Positions 21,331-30,521 are shown, numbered from the stretch's first letter. The stretch: 64,000 nt of DNA from Ideonella oryzae (GCF_024055665.1 NZ_JAMXMC010000006.1:62001-126000); one strand, 5' to 3'. Made by a program: numbers and translations. Notes: generated by a model from the sequence alone, not told the origin.

Positions 21331-22317
21331 ATGCTCGCGATGACGCTACCGGCCATCGGCCAACCCCTGGTCCCCCAGACCCGCCCCCGGCCCGAACCCG
21401 GCCCCGGTGAGGTGCGCCTGGCGGTGCGGGCCTGCGCCGTCTGCCGCACCGACCTGCACGTGGTCGACGGCGACCTGCCGCCCGGCCCCCTGCCCATCGT
21501 GCCCGGCCACGAGATCGTCGGCACGGTGGAGTCCCTCGGCCCGGGCGTGAGCGGCCTGGCGCTGGGCGAGCGGGTGGGCGTGCCCTGGCTGGGCGGCACC
21601 TGCGGCCACTGCTTCTACTGCGGGCGCGGCCAGGAGAACCTGTGCGACACGCCGGTCTTCACCGGCTACGGGCGCGACGGCGGCTTCGCCACCCATGTCG
21701 TGGCCCACGCGCAATATTGCTTTTCACTCGAAGGCCTGGCCCTGGACGACGTGCACGCCGCGCCGCTGATGTGCGCCGGACTGATCGGCTGGCGCGCGCT
21801 GCGCATGGCCGGCGATGCACAGGCGATCGGCCTGTACGGCTTCGGCGCCGCCGCCCATCTGATCGCCCAGGTGGCCCGCCAGCAGGGCCGCCGCGTGCTG
21901 GCCTTCACCCGGCCGGGCGACACGGCCGCGCAGGCCCTGGCGCGGTCGCTCGGCGCTGTCTGGGCCGGCGGTTCGGACGAACCCTCACCCGAGCCGCTGG
22001 ACGCCGCGCTGATCTTCGCCCCCGTGGGCGCGCTGGTGCCCATCTCGCTGGCCCAGCTGCGCAAGGGCGGCACGGTGGTCTGCGCCGGCATCCACATGAG
22101 CGAGATCCCGGCCTTCCGCTACCGCCTGCTGTGGGAAGAGCGGCAGATCCGCTCGGTGGCCAACCTCACCCGGGCCGATGGCGAGGAGTTCCTGGCCGCG
22201 GCCCGCACGCTGAAGCTGGACGTGACGACCACCGTCTTCCCGCTGACGCAGGCCAACGAGGCCCTGCGCCAGCTGCGCGCCGGTGAGCTGGTGGGCGCAG
22301 CGGTGCTGGTGCCCTGA
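21331..22317 (+). CDS. Zinc-dependent alcohol dehydrogenase
   Basis: A 328-aa medium-chain dehydrogenase. Catalytic zinc ligands are CRTDLH and the GHE of VPGHEIVG. The structural zinc lobe is CGHCFYCGRGQENLC. The coenzyme fold shows GLYGFGAAAH. The start ATG at 21331 follows GAGG; an in-frame GTG at 21322 and an ATG at 21340 are alternatives. It resembles the AdhA-type zinc alcohol dehydrogenase-like subgroup. Substrate unknown. Confidence 0.9.
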   Translation: MLAMTLPAIGQPLVPQTRPRPEPGPGEVRLAVRACAVCRTDLHVVDGDLPPGPLPIVPGHEIVGTVESLGPGVSGLALGERVGVPWLGGTCGHCFYCGRGQENLCDTPVFTGYGRDGGFATHVVAHAQYCFSLEGLALDDVHAAPLMCAGLIGWRALRMAGDAQAIGLYGFGAAAHLIAQVARQQGRRVLAFTRPGDTAAQALARSLGAVWAGGSDEPSPEPLDAALIFAPVGALVPISLAQLRKGGTVVCAGIHMSEIPAFRYRLLWEERQIRSVANLTRADGEEFLAAARTLKLDVTTTVFPLTQANEALRQLRAGELVGAAVLVP

Positions 22318-22327
22318 GCGGCTCCGC

Positions 22328-24229
22328 TCAGATCTGCACCCGGGTGCCCAGCTCCACCACCGCGTTGTCGGGCAGCTGGAAGAAACCGGCCGCATTGCCG
22401 GCATTGCGGCTCATCGCGGCGAACAGGCGTTCGCGCCAGGCCACCATGCCCTCGCCCGGCGTGGGCACCACCGTCTCGCGGCTCAGGAAGTAGCTGGTGT
22501 CGAACAGCGGCACGTCCAGGCCCTGGGCCGCGCAGGCCGCCAGGGCATGCGGCACGTCGGGCGTCTCCATGAAGCCGAACAGCAGCCGCACCCGCCAGAA
22601 GCCGGGCGCCAGCGCTTCCACCTCAGCGCGCTGCGCCGGGTCCACCCAGGGCTGGTCGGCAAAGCGCACGTTCAGGATGACGTTGCGCTCGTGCAGCACC
22701 TGGTTGTGCTTGAGGTTGTGCAGCAGAGCCTGCGGCACGGTGCTCGGGTCGGCCACCGCGTAGACGGCCACCCGGCTGGCCCGCGGCGTGGTGCTGGCGG
22801 CCAGCTCCTGCACGAAGGGCGCCAGCTCCAGGCCATCGCGGCGAATGGCCTCCAGCACCAGGGCACGGCCGTGGCGCCAGGTGCTCATCAGGGTGAAGAA
22901 CAGCGCCGCCATCGCCAGCGGGAACCAGCCCCCGTCGACGAACTTGATCGCGCAGCCAGCGAACAACGCCACGTCCACCACCAGGAACAGGGCCGTGACC
23001 GGCCCCACCACCCAGGCCGGCAGCCCCCAGGCCCGGCGCACCACCACGTAGGCCAGCACCGTGGTGATCAGCATGGTCAGCGTCACCGCCACGCCATAGG
23101 CCCCGGCCAGCGCGGCCGAGCTGCGGAAAGCCAGCACCGCCGCCAGCACCCCCACCAGCAGGGCCCAGTTCACCAGCGGCAGGTAAATCTGGCCCTGCTC
23201 ACGGGCCGAGGTGTGGCGCACCGCCATGCGCGGCAAAAAGCCCATCAGCATCGACTGCCGGGTCATCGAGAAAGCGCCCGAGATCACCGCCTGCGAGGCG
23301 ATGATCGCCGCCAGCGTGGCCAGCACCACCGCCGCGGGCTGCCAGGCCGGCGGGAACATGTGGAAGAACGGGTTGGCCAGGGCTGCCGGGTCCTGCAGCA
23401 GCAGCGCGCCCTGACCCAGGTAGTTCAGGGCCAGCGCGGGCAGCACCAGCCCAGTCCAGGCCAACTGGATGGGGCGGCGACCGAAGTGGCCCATGTCGGC
23501 ATAGAGGGCCTCGGCACCGGTCAGCGCCAGCACGATGGCCCCCAGCGCAGCGAACACATGCCAGCCCCGCTCCGCCAGAAAGCGGGCCGCGTGCAGCGGG
23601 TTGAGCGCGGCCAGGATGGCCGGCTCACGCAGGATCTGCCACAGGCCGGTGCCCCCCAGCGTCAGAAACCACAGCACGATGACCGGCCCGAACAGCCGCC
23701 CCACCGCGGCCGTGCCGTGCCGCTGCATGGCGAACAGAGCCACCAGCACCACCAGCGACAGCGGCAGGACCGCATGCGACAGGCCAGGCGCGACCACCAC
23801 CAGGCCCTCCACCGCACCCAGCACCGAGATGGCGGGGGTGATCACGCTGTCCCCGTAGAACAGGGTGGCGCCGAACACGCCCAGCATCAGCAGGGCCGCC
23901 CGCCGCCCCGGCCGGCCACCCGCCACCTGGGCCGCCAGCGCGGTCAGGGCCAGGATGCCGCCCTCGCCTCGGTTGTCGGCCCGCAGCACCAGCACCACGT
24001 ACTTGAGGGTGACGACGAACATCAGGGCCCAGAACAGGGTGGACACCGCGCCGGTCACGGCCTCGGCCGTCAGCGGCACGCCGTTGGCCGGCGAGAACAC
24101 CTCGGCCATGGTGTAGAGCGGGCTGGTGCCGATGTCGCCGTAGACGACGCCGATGGCGCTCAGCACCAGGGCGCCCAGCGGGCCATGCGCCGCAGGCGCG
24201 CCGGAGGAGGATCGTGGGTCGGAACTCAT
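22328..24229 (-). CDS. kup: Low-affinity potassium transporter Kup
   Basis: K+/H+ symporter of the KUP/HAK family. 633 aa with twelve predicted helices and the family signature [17 protein letters not shown] at 24-40, then a hydrophilic cytoplasmic C-terminal domain. It follows the KdpE-like regulator on the same strand with a 52-nt gap. That makes it a likely target or partner of that two-component system, since no kdpFABC genes are present. Confidence 0.95.
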   Translation of the reverse strand: MSSDPRSSSGAPAAHGPLGALVLSAIGVVYGDIGTSPLYTMAEVFSPANGVPLTAEAVTGAVSTLFWALMFVVTLKYVVLVLRADNRGEGGILALTALAAQVAGGRPGRRAALLMLGVFGATLFYGDSVITPAISVLGAVEGLVVVAPGLSHAVLPLSLVVLVALFAMQRHGTAAVGRLFGPVIVLWFLTLGGTGLWQILREPAILAALNPLHAARFLAERGWHVFAALGAIVLALTGAEALYADMGHFGRRPIQLAWTGLVLPALALNYLGQGALLLQDPAALANPFFHMFPPAWQPAAVVLATLAAIIASQAVISGAFSMTRQSMLMGFLPRMAVRHTSAREQGQIYLPLVNWALLVGVLAAVLAFRSSAALAGAYGVAVTLTMLITTVLAYVVVRRAWGLPAWVVGPVTALFLVVDVALFAGCAIKFVDGGWFPLAMAALFFTLMSTWRHGRALVLEAIRRDGLELAPFVQELAASTTPRASRVAVYAVADPSTVPQALLHNLKHNQVLHERNVILNVRFADQPWVDPAQRAEVEALAPGFWRVRLLFGFMETPDVPHALAACAAQGLDVPLFDTSYFLSRETVVPTPGEGMVAWRERLFAAMSRNAGNAAGFFQLPDNAVVELGTRVQI

Positions 24230-24281
24230 GTCGGCAGTGTGGGCCGGCCGACATCAGGAACGCATAAGCGGCATCCGGGCC

Positions 24282-25025
24282 TCAGCCGGCGGCGGCGTCC
24301 TCGGCGGGCTCCGCCGGATCGGCCGGATCTGCCGGATCTGCCAGACGGTAGCCCACGCCGGGCTCGGTCAGCAGCCAGCGCGGGGCCGAGGGCTGGGCCT
24401 CCAGCTTGGCGCGCAGCTGGCCCATGTACAGGCGCAGGTACTGGGTCTGCTCCACCGCCTCGGGGCCCCACACATCGGCCAGCAGTTGCCGGTGGGTGAC
24501 GACCTGGCCGGCGCTGCGCACCAGCCGGGCCAGCAGGCCGAACTCGGTGGGCGTGAGCCGCACCGGCTCGCCGGCCCGGGTCACCCGCCGCTCGGTCAGG
24601 TCGATGCAGACCTCGCCGTGCCGGTAGTGCAGGGCCGCGGGGTTCACCGTGGTGCCGCGGTGGCGCCAGGCCACCCGCATGCGGGCCAGCAGCTCGCCCA
24701 CGCTGAAGGGCTTGACCAGGTAGTCGTCTGCCCCGGCGTCCAGCAGGCGGATCTTGTGGGCATCGGCCTGGCGCGCCGAGACGATCAGCACCGGCACCTG
24801 GCCCTGGCGGCGCACCTGGGCCAGGAAGTCCTCGCCCTCGCCATCGGGCAGGCCCAGGTCCAGGATGACCAGCTCGGGCGGCGCCTCACCGGCATGGCGC
24901 CACAGGGCCTGGGCCTCGGCCAGGCTGGCCGCGGTGCGCACCGCAAAGCCCTCCAGCGCCAGCGCGGCCTGCCAGGTGCTGCGCAGCTCGCGGTCGTCCT
25001 CCACCAGCAGCACGCGGCGGCTCAT
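24282..25025 (-). CDS. OmpR/KdpE-type response regulator
   Basis: 247 aa. Receiver domain with acidic pocket EDD (9-11), phosphoacceptor Asp56 in VILDLGLPDGEG, and conserved Thr/Ser and Lys (LIVSARQ, LVKPFSVGELLAR). The C-terminal winged helix ends in VGYRLADP, followed by repeated Asp-Pro-Ala units (DPADPADPAEPAE). A longer frame upstream belongs to the kinase. It overlaps the kinase stop by 4 nt. Closest to KdpE by neighbour and kinase type. Confidence 0.9.
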   Translation of the reverse strand: MSRRVLLVEDDRELRSTWQAALALEGFAVRTAASLAEAQALWRHAGEAPPELVILDLGLPDGEGEDFLAQVRRQGQVPVLIVSARQADAHKIRLLDAGADDYLVKPFSVGELLARMRVAWRHRGTTVNPAALHYRHGEVCIDLTERRVTRAGEPVRLTPTEFGLLARLVRSAGQVVTHRQLLADVWGPEAVEQTQYLRLYMGQLRAKLEAQPSAPRWLLTEPGVGYRLADPADPADPAEPAEDAAAG

Positions 25026-26620
25026 GCCGGGCCTCCGGCCTCGTTCGTCGCCATGGGTTCCGGCCCGGCCGGCTGCGGCTGCACCGGCAGCCAGCACTCG
25101 AAGGCGCTGCCGCCATGGGCGCGGGGCCGCACCCGCATCTCGCCACCATGCGCCCGGGCGATGGCCCGGCAGACGGCCAGCCCCAGGCCGGCCCCGGACC
25201 GGTGGCCCGCTGGCACGACCCCATCCGGGCCGCGCTGGAAGGGCTCGAAAACCTTGTCACGCCAGGCCGCGGGCACGCCGGGGCCACGGTCGCGCACCGC
25301 CAGCACGATGCGCCCCTCCTGCCGCCGCGCCAGCACCTCCACCGGGGCCTCCGGCGGGCTGTGGCGCAGCGCGTTGTCCAGCAGGTTGTCGAGCAGCTGC
25401 GCCAGCAGCAGCGCGTCGCAGTGCAGCAGGGGCAGATCGGGCTCGGTGCGGCCGCTCACCCGGGCCTCGGGCCAGCGGCGGCGCAGGCGGTGCAGGGCCG
25501 CGCCCACCACCTCCTCCGGAGATTCCCAGTCCAGGCGCAGCTGCAGGCCCGGGGCCTCCAGCCGGGCCAGCTGCAGGGTGTTGTCGGTCAGCCGGCCGAG
25601 CTGCTCGGTCTCCTCGACGATGGTGCGGGCCAGGCGCTGGCGCTGCGCCGGCGCCATGCGCTCGCCCTGGGTTTCCAGCGACGAGGCCGCGGCCAGGATG
25701 GTGGCCAGCGGCGTGCGGTGGTCGTGCGAGACCGCCGCCAGCAGGGCATTGCGCAGGCCCTGGGCCTGCTCGCGCCCCCGGGCGGCCTGCTCGTCGGCCG
25801 CCGCCTGGGCCCGCTGGCGGGCCGCACCCCACAGGTCGCACAGGGCCTGCAGGTGCAGGCGCAGCGCCTGGGCCTCGGCCTGCACGGCCTCGCCCCGCAG
25901 GGCCGCGGCGCCCCAGGCCTGGCGCGTGCCACGCAGGGGCAGCACCCAGAAGCCAAGCCCTTCGTGGTAGCCGGTGCCCGGCCCCATCGGGCGGGCTTCG
26001 GCCAGGGTGTGACGCAGGGCGGCGCGGGTTTCATCATCGCCGGCTTCGCCCGCGACGGCCCAGTCGCCCCCGGCCGGCTCCGCCCCTGGCGCCCGGGGCC
26101 CCGGCGGCCAGGCCATCACGCTCACAGCCGCCCCACAGGCCTGGTGCAGCTGATCGCCCAGCTCCGGCAGCAGGGACAGGGGTTCCTCGTCGCCCTCGCG
26201 CAGGCGCTCGCTCCAGCGGCGCAGGGCCTCGGCCTCGCGGGCATGGCGGCGGGCCCGCGCGGCTTCGCGTCGCTGCGCACCCAGCAGCAGGGCCACCTCG
26301 GCATGGATCAGCAGCATGCCCAGCAGCAGGCCCAGGTTCTGCCCCCCATCCACCCGGAAGGTGCCCTGCGGCGGCACGAAGCGCCAGTTGAACAGCAGCG
26401 TGCCCAGCCCACCCAGCGCAATGCTCAGGCCCACGGGCAGCCAGACGGCGGCCAGGGCCCCGCAGGCCAGCAGGATCAGCGCCTGGTTGGCCAGGTCCAG
26501 CCGGCCACCCCCCAGCAGCAAGGCGCCCCAGCCAGCCAGCCAAAGACCCAGTGCCGCCGCCAGGCGCCAGGCCGGGAGCGCCCCGGTGGGCCCCGGGTCG
26601 GAAGAAGGGGATGCGTGCAT
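25022..26620 (-). CDS. KdpD-like sensor histidine kinase (short form)
   Basis: 532 aa. Four membrane helices (about 20-115, a DUF4118 KdpD-type module), a GAF-like region (about 145-260), H-box AVSHDHRTPLATIL with His299, N-box LLDNLLDNALRHSP, and GxGLGL ATP-lid motifs. It lacks the long N-terminal KdpD-UspA cytoplasmic half found in full-length KdpD. Divergent from the Mo-responsive operon, whose promoter region starts just upstream. Confidence 0.88.
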   Translation of the reverse strand: MHASPSSDPGPTGALPAWRLAAALGLWLAGWGALLLGGGRLDLANQALILLACGALAAVWLPVGLSIALGGLGTLLFNWRFVPPQGTFRVDGGQNLGLLLGMLLIHAEVALLLGAQRREAARARRHAREAEALRRWSERLREGDEEPLSLLPELGDQLHQACGAAVSVMAWPPGPRAPGAEPAGGDWAVAGEAGDDETRAALRHTLAEARPMGPGTGYHEGLGFWVLPLRGTRQAWGAAALRGEAVQAEAQALRLHLQALCDLWGAARQRAQAAADEQAARGREQAQGLRNALLAAVSHDHRTPLATILAAASSLETQGERMAPAQRQRLARTIVEETEQLGRLTDNTLQLARLEAPGLQLRLDWESPEEVVGAALHRLRRRWPEARVSGRTEPDLPLLHCDALLLAQLLDNLLDNALRHSPPEAPVEVLARRQEGRIVLAVRDRGPGVPAAWRDKVFEPFQRGPDGVVPAGHRSGAGLGLAVCRAIARAHGGEMRVRPRAHGGSAFECWLPVQPQPAGPEPMATNEAGGPA

Positions 26621-26712
26621 GGCCTCAACGATAACGGCACCCCCGTCAGAAAGGCATCAGGAAGCAGGCGTCGGCGCGGTCCGCGATGGCGGCGACCACC
26701 TTCGACATCCAC

Positions 26713-26728
26713 TGGCACGGGCATTGCA
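26713..26728 (+). promoter_or_regulatory. Sigma-54 -24/-12 promoter
   Basis: TGGCACGGGCATTGCA is a perfect match to TGGCACG-N4-TTGCW with 10 nt between GG and GC. The inferred +1 is 26739. It drives the three-gene operon starting at 26778. No TGT-N10-ACA was seen in the preceding 150 nt. Confidence 0.85.
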
Positions 26729-26738
26729 TGATTCGTTT

Positions 26739-26762
26739 CGCTATAGTTTCATGTATATAACG
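26739..26762 (+). promoter_or_regulatory. ModE-type molybdate operator
   Basis: CGCTATAG-N7-TATATAACG matches the ModE box (CGnTATAT / TATATAACG inverted halves). It begins at the inferred +1 of the sigma-54 promoter, so Mo-ModE should block initiation or early elongation. A second box of the same layout precedes modB. Confidence 0.82.
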
Positions 26763-26777
26763 CGACAAGGAGGCCCC

Positions 26778-27005
26778 ATGCCCCAGGTCAGCTCCCTCCC
26801 CCGCTTGCAGACCGCCTGCCTGCGGGGCATCCACCCGCGCCCGGGCGGCGCCGAAGCCGTGCTGGCCCTGGCCGGCTGGCAGTTCCTGCGCCTGCCGCTG
26901 ACGGCCGGCGAGGCCGCACTCTGGCGCCCCTGCGTGGGGCAGGCTGTGCAGGTCGATCTGGAGGCCCGCCGGTTGCGGCCCGCGCAGGGGCCCCGTCATG
27001 CCTGA
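26778..27005 (+). CDS. Unknown small protein, first gene of Mo-responsive sigma-54 operon
   Basis: 75 aa, not recognised. It begins MPQVSSLPRLQTACLRG, has a hydrophobic centre (AVLALAGWQFLRLPLTAGEAALW) and a basic C terminus. No signal peptide and a single Cys. AAGGAGG stands 4 nt before the ATG. The next gene overlaps its stop by 8 nt (ATGCCTGA), supporting real translation. Its expression logic (sigma-54 plus ModE box) ties it to nitrogen fixation under molybdenum shortage; the function is open. Confidence 0.6.
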   Translation: MPQVSSLPRLQTACLRGIHPRPGGAEAVLALAGWQFLRLPLTAGEAALWRPCVGQAVQVDLEARRLRPAQGPRHA

Positions 27006-27369
27006 AACCGCCATCGACCCCCTGGCCTGGCTGGACGAATTGCCTGCGGACTACGCGGTGCAGGTGGTGCCGCCCATCCGTTACGAGAGCCACGAGGACG
27101 CGCCGGCCCATGCCCGCATGGTGGTGGGGCTGGATGCGCAAGGGCAGCGCTGCTACCTGCGTCACACCCACACCGTGACCGAAGACCGCTTCGACATCGA
27201 CGAGTTCCCGCTGGAGGTGGCGGTGCTGCGTGAGCGGCGCATCGCCTGGCGTCTGTCCAACGGCCAGTGGCTGACGCTGCTGGACCGGGCGGACCGGCTG
27301 GACAGCTGTCGCCCCCGGGTGGTGCGCGAAGGCCCCCATCCCGCCCCCAGCCCGCTGCCATCGGCCTGA
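26998..27369 (+). CDS. Unknown acidic protein in Mo-responsive operon
   Basis: 123 aa, not recognised. Soluble, no Cys motif beyond isolated residues, mixed beta-like pattern (MVVGLDAQGQRCYLRHTHTV, then DEFPLEVAVLRERRIAWRL). Overlaps the previous gene by 8 nt and precedes the globin-like gene by 39 nt. Probably cotranscribed with both. Confidence 0.6.
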   Translation: MPETAIDPLAWLDELPADYAVQVVPPIRYESHEDAPAHARMVVGLDAQGQRCYLRHTHTVTEDRFDIDEFPLEVAVLRERRIAWRLSNGQWLTLLDRADRLDSCRPRVVREGPHPAPSPLPSA

Positions 27370-27408
27370 GGCCTGCACCCAACCCGACAAACACGACACA
27401 CGCCCCCG

Positions 27409-28005
27409 ATGGCTTCGCAGTCTCCACCCGATCTCCCCGTCCCCGCACGCTGGCAGCCCTGTGACCACGTCTGCCAGCGCACGCTGCGGTGGCCGGTGCG
27501 GCAGGACGCCGGGCCCACCCGGCTCGCGGACGGCTTCGTCACGGCGGCCCCCTGCCTGCTGCCCGAGGTGCCCCTGCCCGCGCACAGCGTGCTGGCCCTG
27601 TGCGGCGAGGCGGGCATCCGCCGCCTGGTGCACCGCCACATGACCCGCCTGCGCCTGACCCCCTTGCTGGCCGACGTGCAGGACTGCTTCGACTGCGTGG
27701 CCGACCGGGTGGCCGATTTCGTGATCGAGTCCTGCGGCGGCCCGCTGTACTACAGCCAGCACCACAGCCGGCTGCAGGCCGGTGGCGGTCTGCCGGTGCT
27801 GCTGGACGAGGTGGGGCGCGAGATCTGGCTGGTGCAGCTCTGGCACAGCTTCGACGATGTGGGCTGGCCGCGCAGCCTGCGGGCCGATCTGTGGCGCTGG
27901 GCCGAGCCGCTGTCGCTGCATCTGCTGGCGCCCCGGGCCCGGCGCGCGCCGCTGCGCCGCTACCCCTTCGAGGAGGTGCGCGCCTGGTTCCGCACGCCGG
28001 CCTGA
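27409..28005 (+). CDS. Truncated-haemoglobin-like protein lacking the proximal His
   Basis: 198 aa. Residues 65-175 follow the truncated haemoglobin pattern: CGEAGIRRLVHRHM (helix A/B), CFDCVADRVADFVIESCGGPLYYS (helix E), and EIWLVQLWHSFDDVGWP with the conserved G-helix Trp140, then LWRWAEPLSL. In relatives the segment before the F/G turn reads RxRHxPF. Here it is LQAGGGLPV, so the proximal haem ligand is Gly127, with His118/His119 nearby. The N terminus is Cys-containing and extended. It lies in a sigma-54/ModE-controlled operon. It may bind haem differently or have lost haem binding. Confidence 0.68.
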   Translation: MASQSPPDLPVPARWQPCDHVCQRTLRWPVRQDAGPTRLADGFVTAAPCLLPEVPLPAHSVLALCGEAGIRRLVHRHMTRLRLTPLLADVQDCFDCVADRVADFVIESCGGPLYYSQHHSRLQAGGGLPVLLDEVGREIWLVQLWHSFDDVGWPRSLRADLWRWAEPLSLHLLAPRARRAPLRRYPFEEVRAWFRTPA

Positions 28006-28011
28006 GCGCCC

Positions 28012-28890
28012 TCAGGCCGCGTCAGCCGGGCCGATGTGCACCTGCACCTCGGCCGGCGGCGCGAAGTACGGCGCCGAACTGACCAGCAAATCGGCCCCGG
28101 CGCGGGCATAGGCCAGGGCGTTGCCCCGGTTCACGCCGCCGGCGGGCGCCAGGCGCGTGGCCAGGCCCTCGGCCCGCAGGGCCTGGTGCAGCCGGGCCAC
28201 CGCCTCGGGGGTGAAGCGTTCGAGCTGCAGCACATCCACGCCCAGCCGGGCCAGGGCCAGGGCCTCGTCCTCGTCCCCGGTCTCCACCACCAGGCGCTTT
28301 TCCGGCTGCTGATGGCGCAGGGCCTGCAGGCGCGCGCTCACCTCGCCGGCCGGCAGCAAGGCCCGGTGTTCCGGAAAGACCAACAGCGTTTCCGACAGCC
28401 CCAGCCGGTGCATCACCGCGCCCCCGGCCTCGATGGCCTGCGCCGCCCACCAGTGGGTGCCCGGCGGGGCCTTGCGGGTGCAGGCCAGCGGAATGTCCGA
28501 GCCCTCAGCCCGCAGGGCATCCACGATGGCAGCAGCGCCGCGCGCCATGCCGCTGGCCGCTTCCACCAGGTTCTGGGCCACCTTCCAGCCCAGCAGCACG
28601 CCCTCGGCCGGCCCCTGTCCGGCCAGCAGCAGCGCGCCATCGTCCACCCGCGCGCCGCTGGCCACGGCGGGCTGGGCGGCCACACCGCAGAGCTGCAGCA
28701 GGCGTGTGGCGGCCTCGATGGCGGCCACCACCCCCGGCCCTCGGGCGTGGAAGTGGATCTGTGCCGGCCGGCCAGCCAAGCCCAGCGACCGCGTGCTGAG
28801 GTCGCCGTGGGGCGCGTCCTCGCGCAGCAGGGCGCGCAGGCGCTCGTCCTCCAGTCCGCCGGCCCAGGGGCCTGCGAGGGCCGGGCTCAT
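28012..28890 (-). CDS. modD: ModD, quinolinate phosphoribosyltransferase-like molybdenum protein
   Basis: 292-aa member of the ModD family, homologous to NadC but encoded with molybdate transporters; its biochemical role is not settled. Marks include EDAPHGDLSTR, CTRKAPPGTHWWAAQAI with the His-rich substrate region, VETGDEDEALALA, and GGVNRGNALAYARAGADLLV. It overlaps modC by 4 nt and is the last gene of modBACD. Confidence 0.87.
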   Translation of the reverse strand: MSPALAGPWAGGLEDERLRALLREDAPHGDLSTRSLGLAGRPAQIHFHARGPGVVAAIEAATRLLQLCGVAAQPAVASGARVDDGALLLAGQGPAEGVLLGWKVAQNLVEAASGMARGAAAIVDALRAEGSDIPLACTRKAPPGTHWWAAQAIEAGGAVMHRLGLSETLLVFPEHRALLPAGEVSARLQALRHQQPEKRLVVETGDEDEALALARLGVDVLQLERFTPEAVARLHQALRAEGLATRLAPAGGVNRGNALAYARAGADLLVSSAPYFAPPAEVQVHIGPADAA

Positions 28891-29675
28891 GGTGGCCCCG
28901 CCTGCGCCAGCAAGCGGCGCACGGCACGGGTGCGGTCGTCTTCCACAGGGGGCGGTGACAGGCCGAGGCCGCCGTGCAGCACCTCGCGACTGATGCCCCG
29001 GTGGACGTTCACTTCGCGCACCACCCGCCCCTGCTCCAGCACGCAGGCCACGTCGGCCAGGGCCAGCACGTCCTCCACGTCGTGGGTGATCAGCAGCATC
29101 GGAACGCGCCAGCGCTCGCGCACCAGCGCCAGCTCCTGGCGCAGGCTCTGGCGCAGCATCGGGTTGAGTGCCGCGAAGGGTTCGTCCAGCAGCAGCAGCT
29201 CGGGCTCGCAGGCCAGGGCGCGGGCCAGGGCCACACGCTGCCGCTGGCCGCCCGAGAGCGCCCCCGGCCGGGCCTGGGCCAGACCCGTCAGGCCGAAGGT
29301 CTCCAGCAGGCCATCCACGCGCTCGGCGTCGGCCGGTCGCAGCCGGCGCTGGCGCCAGCTCGTCAGCCCGAAGCCCACGTTCTGCAGCACGGTGAGGTGG
29401 GGAAACAGTGCGTAGTCCTGGAACAGGTAGCCCACACGCCGCTGGGCGGCGGGCAGGTCCACGCGCGTCTGGGCATCGAACAGCGTGCGGCCACCGATGC
29501 GCACATGGCCGCCCTGCGGCTGGATCAGCCCGGCGATGGCCTGCAGAGTCAACGACTTGCCCGCGCCCGAGGGGCCGAACAGGGCCAGCACCGGCGCATC
29601 GCTGGCAAAGCGCACCGCCAGCTCGAAATGCCGGTGGCGGTCGGCCATGGCCAGCTGCAGGTCAACGTCGATCAT
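28887..29675 (-). CDS. modC: Molybdate ABC transporter ATPase ModC, without TOBE domain
   Basis: 262 aa. Walker A GPSGAGKS about residue 34, Q-loop FQDYALFPH, signature LSGGQRQRVALARAL, Walker B LLLLDEPFAAL and switch H in ITHDVED. ModC normally has about 350 residues with a C-terminal TOBE molybdate-binding domain. Here the chain ends about 30 residues after the ABC domain core, so that domain is absent. Assigned as ModC by its place between modA and modD. Confidence 0.9.
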   Translation of the reverse strand: MIDVDLQLAMADRHRHFELAVRFASDAPVLALFGPSGAGKSLTLQAIAGLIQPQGGHVRIGGRTLFDAQTRVDLPAAQRRVGYLFQDYALFPHLTVLQNVGFGLTSWRQRRLRPADAERVDGLLETFGLTGLAQARPGALSGGQRQRVALARALACEPELLLLDEPFAALNPMLRQSLRQELALVRERWRVPMLLITHDVEDVLALADVACVLEQGRVVREVNVHRGISREVLHGGLGLSPPPVEDDRTRAVRRLLAQAGPP

Positions 29676-29711
29676 GCGGGTACTGCCTCGGTCCGATCCG
29701 CCCTCGCGGCC

Positions 29712-30491
29712 TCAGGGCTTGCCAAAGCCCGCGGCAGCCAGCACCTTCTGGGCCGGCGGGCTCAGCAGATAGGCAGCGAACTTCTCGGTGGCGGCCTTCT
29801 GCTTGCTGTCGCTGACCAGGATCATCGGGTAGGTGACCGGCTTGTGGCCCCCCACCGTCATCACCACCTTGACCTTGTCGGGCATGATGGCCGCATCGGT
29901 CGAATAGACGAAACCGGCGTCCACTTCGCCGCGCGACACATAGTCCAGCACCTGGCGCACGCTGTCGGCAAAGACGAACTTCGGCTCCAGCGCGTTCCAC
30001 AGGTGCACCGACTCCAGCGATTCCTTGGTGTAGCGGCCCACCGGGACGCTCGCCAGCTTGCCCACGGCAATGCGCTTCACGCCGCTGCCGTACAGGTCGG
30101 CCAGACCGGTCACCGGCTTCGGGTCCTGGGCCGGCAGGATCAGCACCACCGTGTTGGTGGCCAGGGTTTTGCGGGACGGGGCATCGAACAGCTTCTGGCC
30201 GATGCCCTTGTCCACCGTCGCCTCGTCAGCGCTGATGAACAGGTCCACCGGCGCACCCTGGCTGATCTGCTGCAACAGCACGCCCGAAGCGGCGAAGTTG
30301 AACTGCAGCTTCACGCCCGGATGGGCAGCCTCGTACTTGGCTCCCAGGTCCTTGAGCACATTGGTCATGCTGGCCGCGGCCGAGACGGTGAGCTGCTGGG
30401 CCGAGGCCGCCAGGCTGGACAGGCCCAGGGCCAGCGCCCCCAGAGTGCTCACCAGGGAGCGGCGGCGCAGCGCGGTTTCACGGAATGACAT
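29712..30491 (-). CDS. modA: Molybdate-binding periplasmic protein ModA
   Basis: 259 aa from MSFRETALRRRSLV. Twin-basic/hydrophobic signal ending ASA|QQLTVSAAASM; the SAAASMTNVLKDL motif with the oxyanion-binding Ser is typical of ModA, as are FNFAASGVLLQQI and VDAGFVYSTDA. GGAGG lies 8 nt before this ATG; an earlier in-frame start would displace the signal. Confidence 0.93.
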   Translation of the reverse strand: MSFRETALRRRSLVSTLGALALGLSSLAASAQQLTVSAAASMTNVLKDLGAKYEAAHPGVKLQFNFAASGVLLQQISQGAPVDLFISADEATVDKGIGQKLFDAPSRKTLATNTVVLILPAQDPKPVTGLADLYGSGVKRIAVGKLASVPVGRYTKESLESVHLWNALEPKFVFADSVRQVLDYVSRGEVDAGFVYSTDAAIMPDKVKVVMTVGGHKPVTYPMILVSDSKQKAATEKFAAYLLSPPAQKVLAAAGFGKP

Positions 30492-30521
30492 GGACAACAC
30501 CTCCAGAAATGGAAAGGACAT

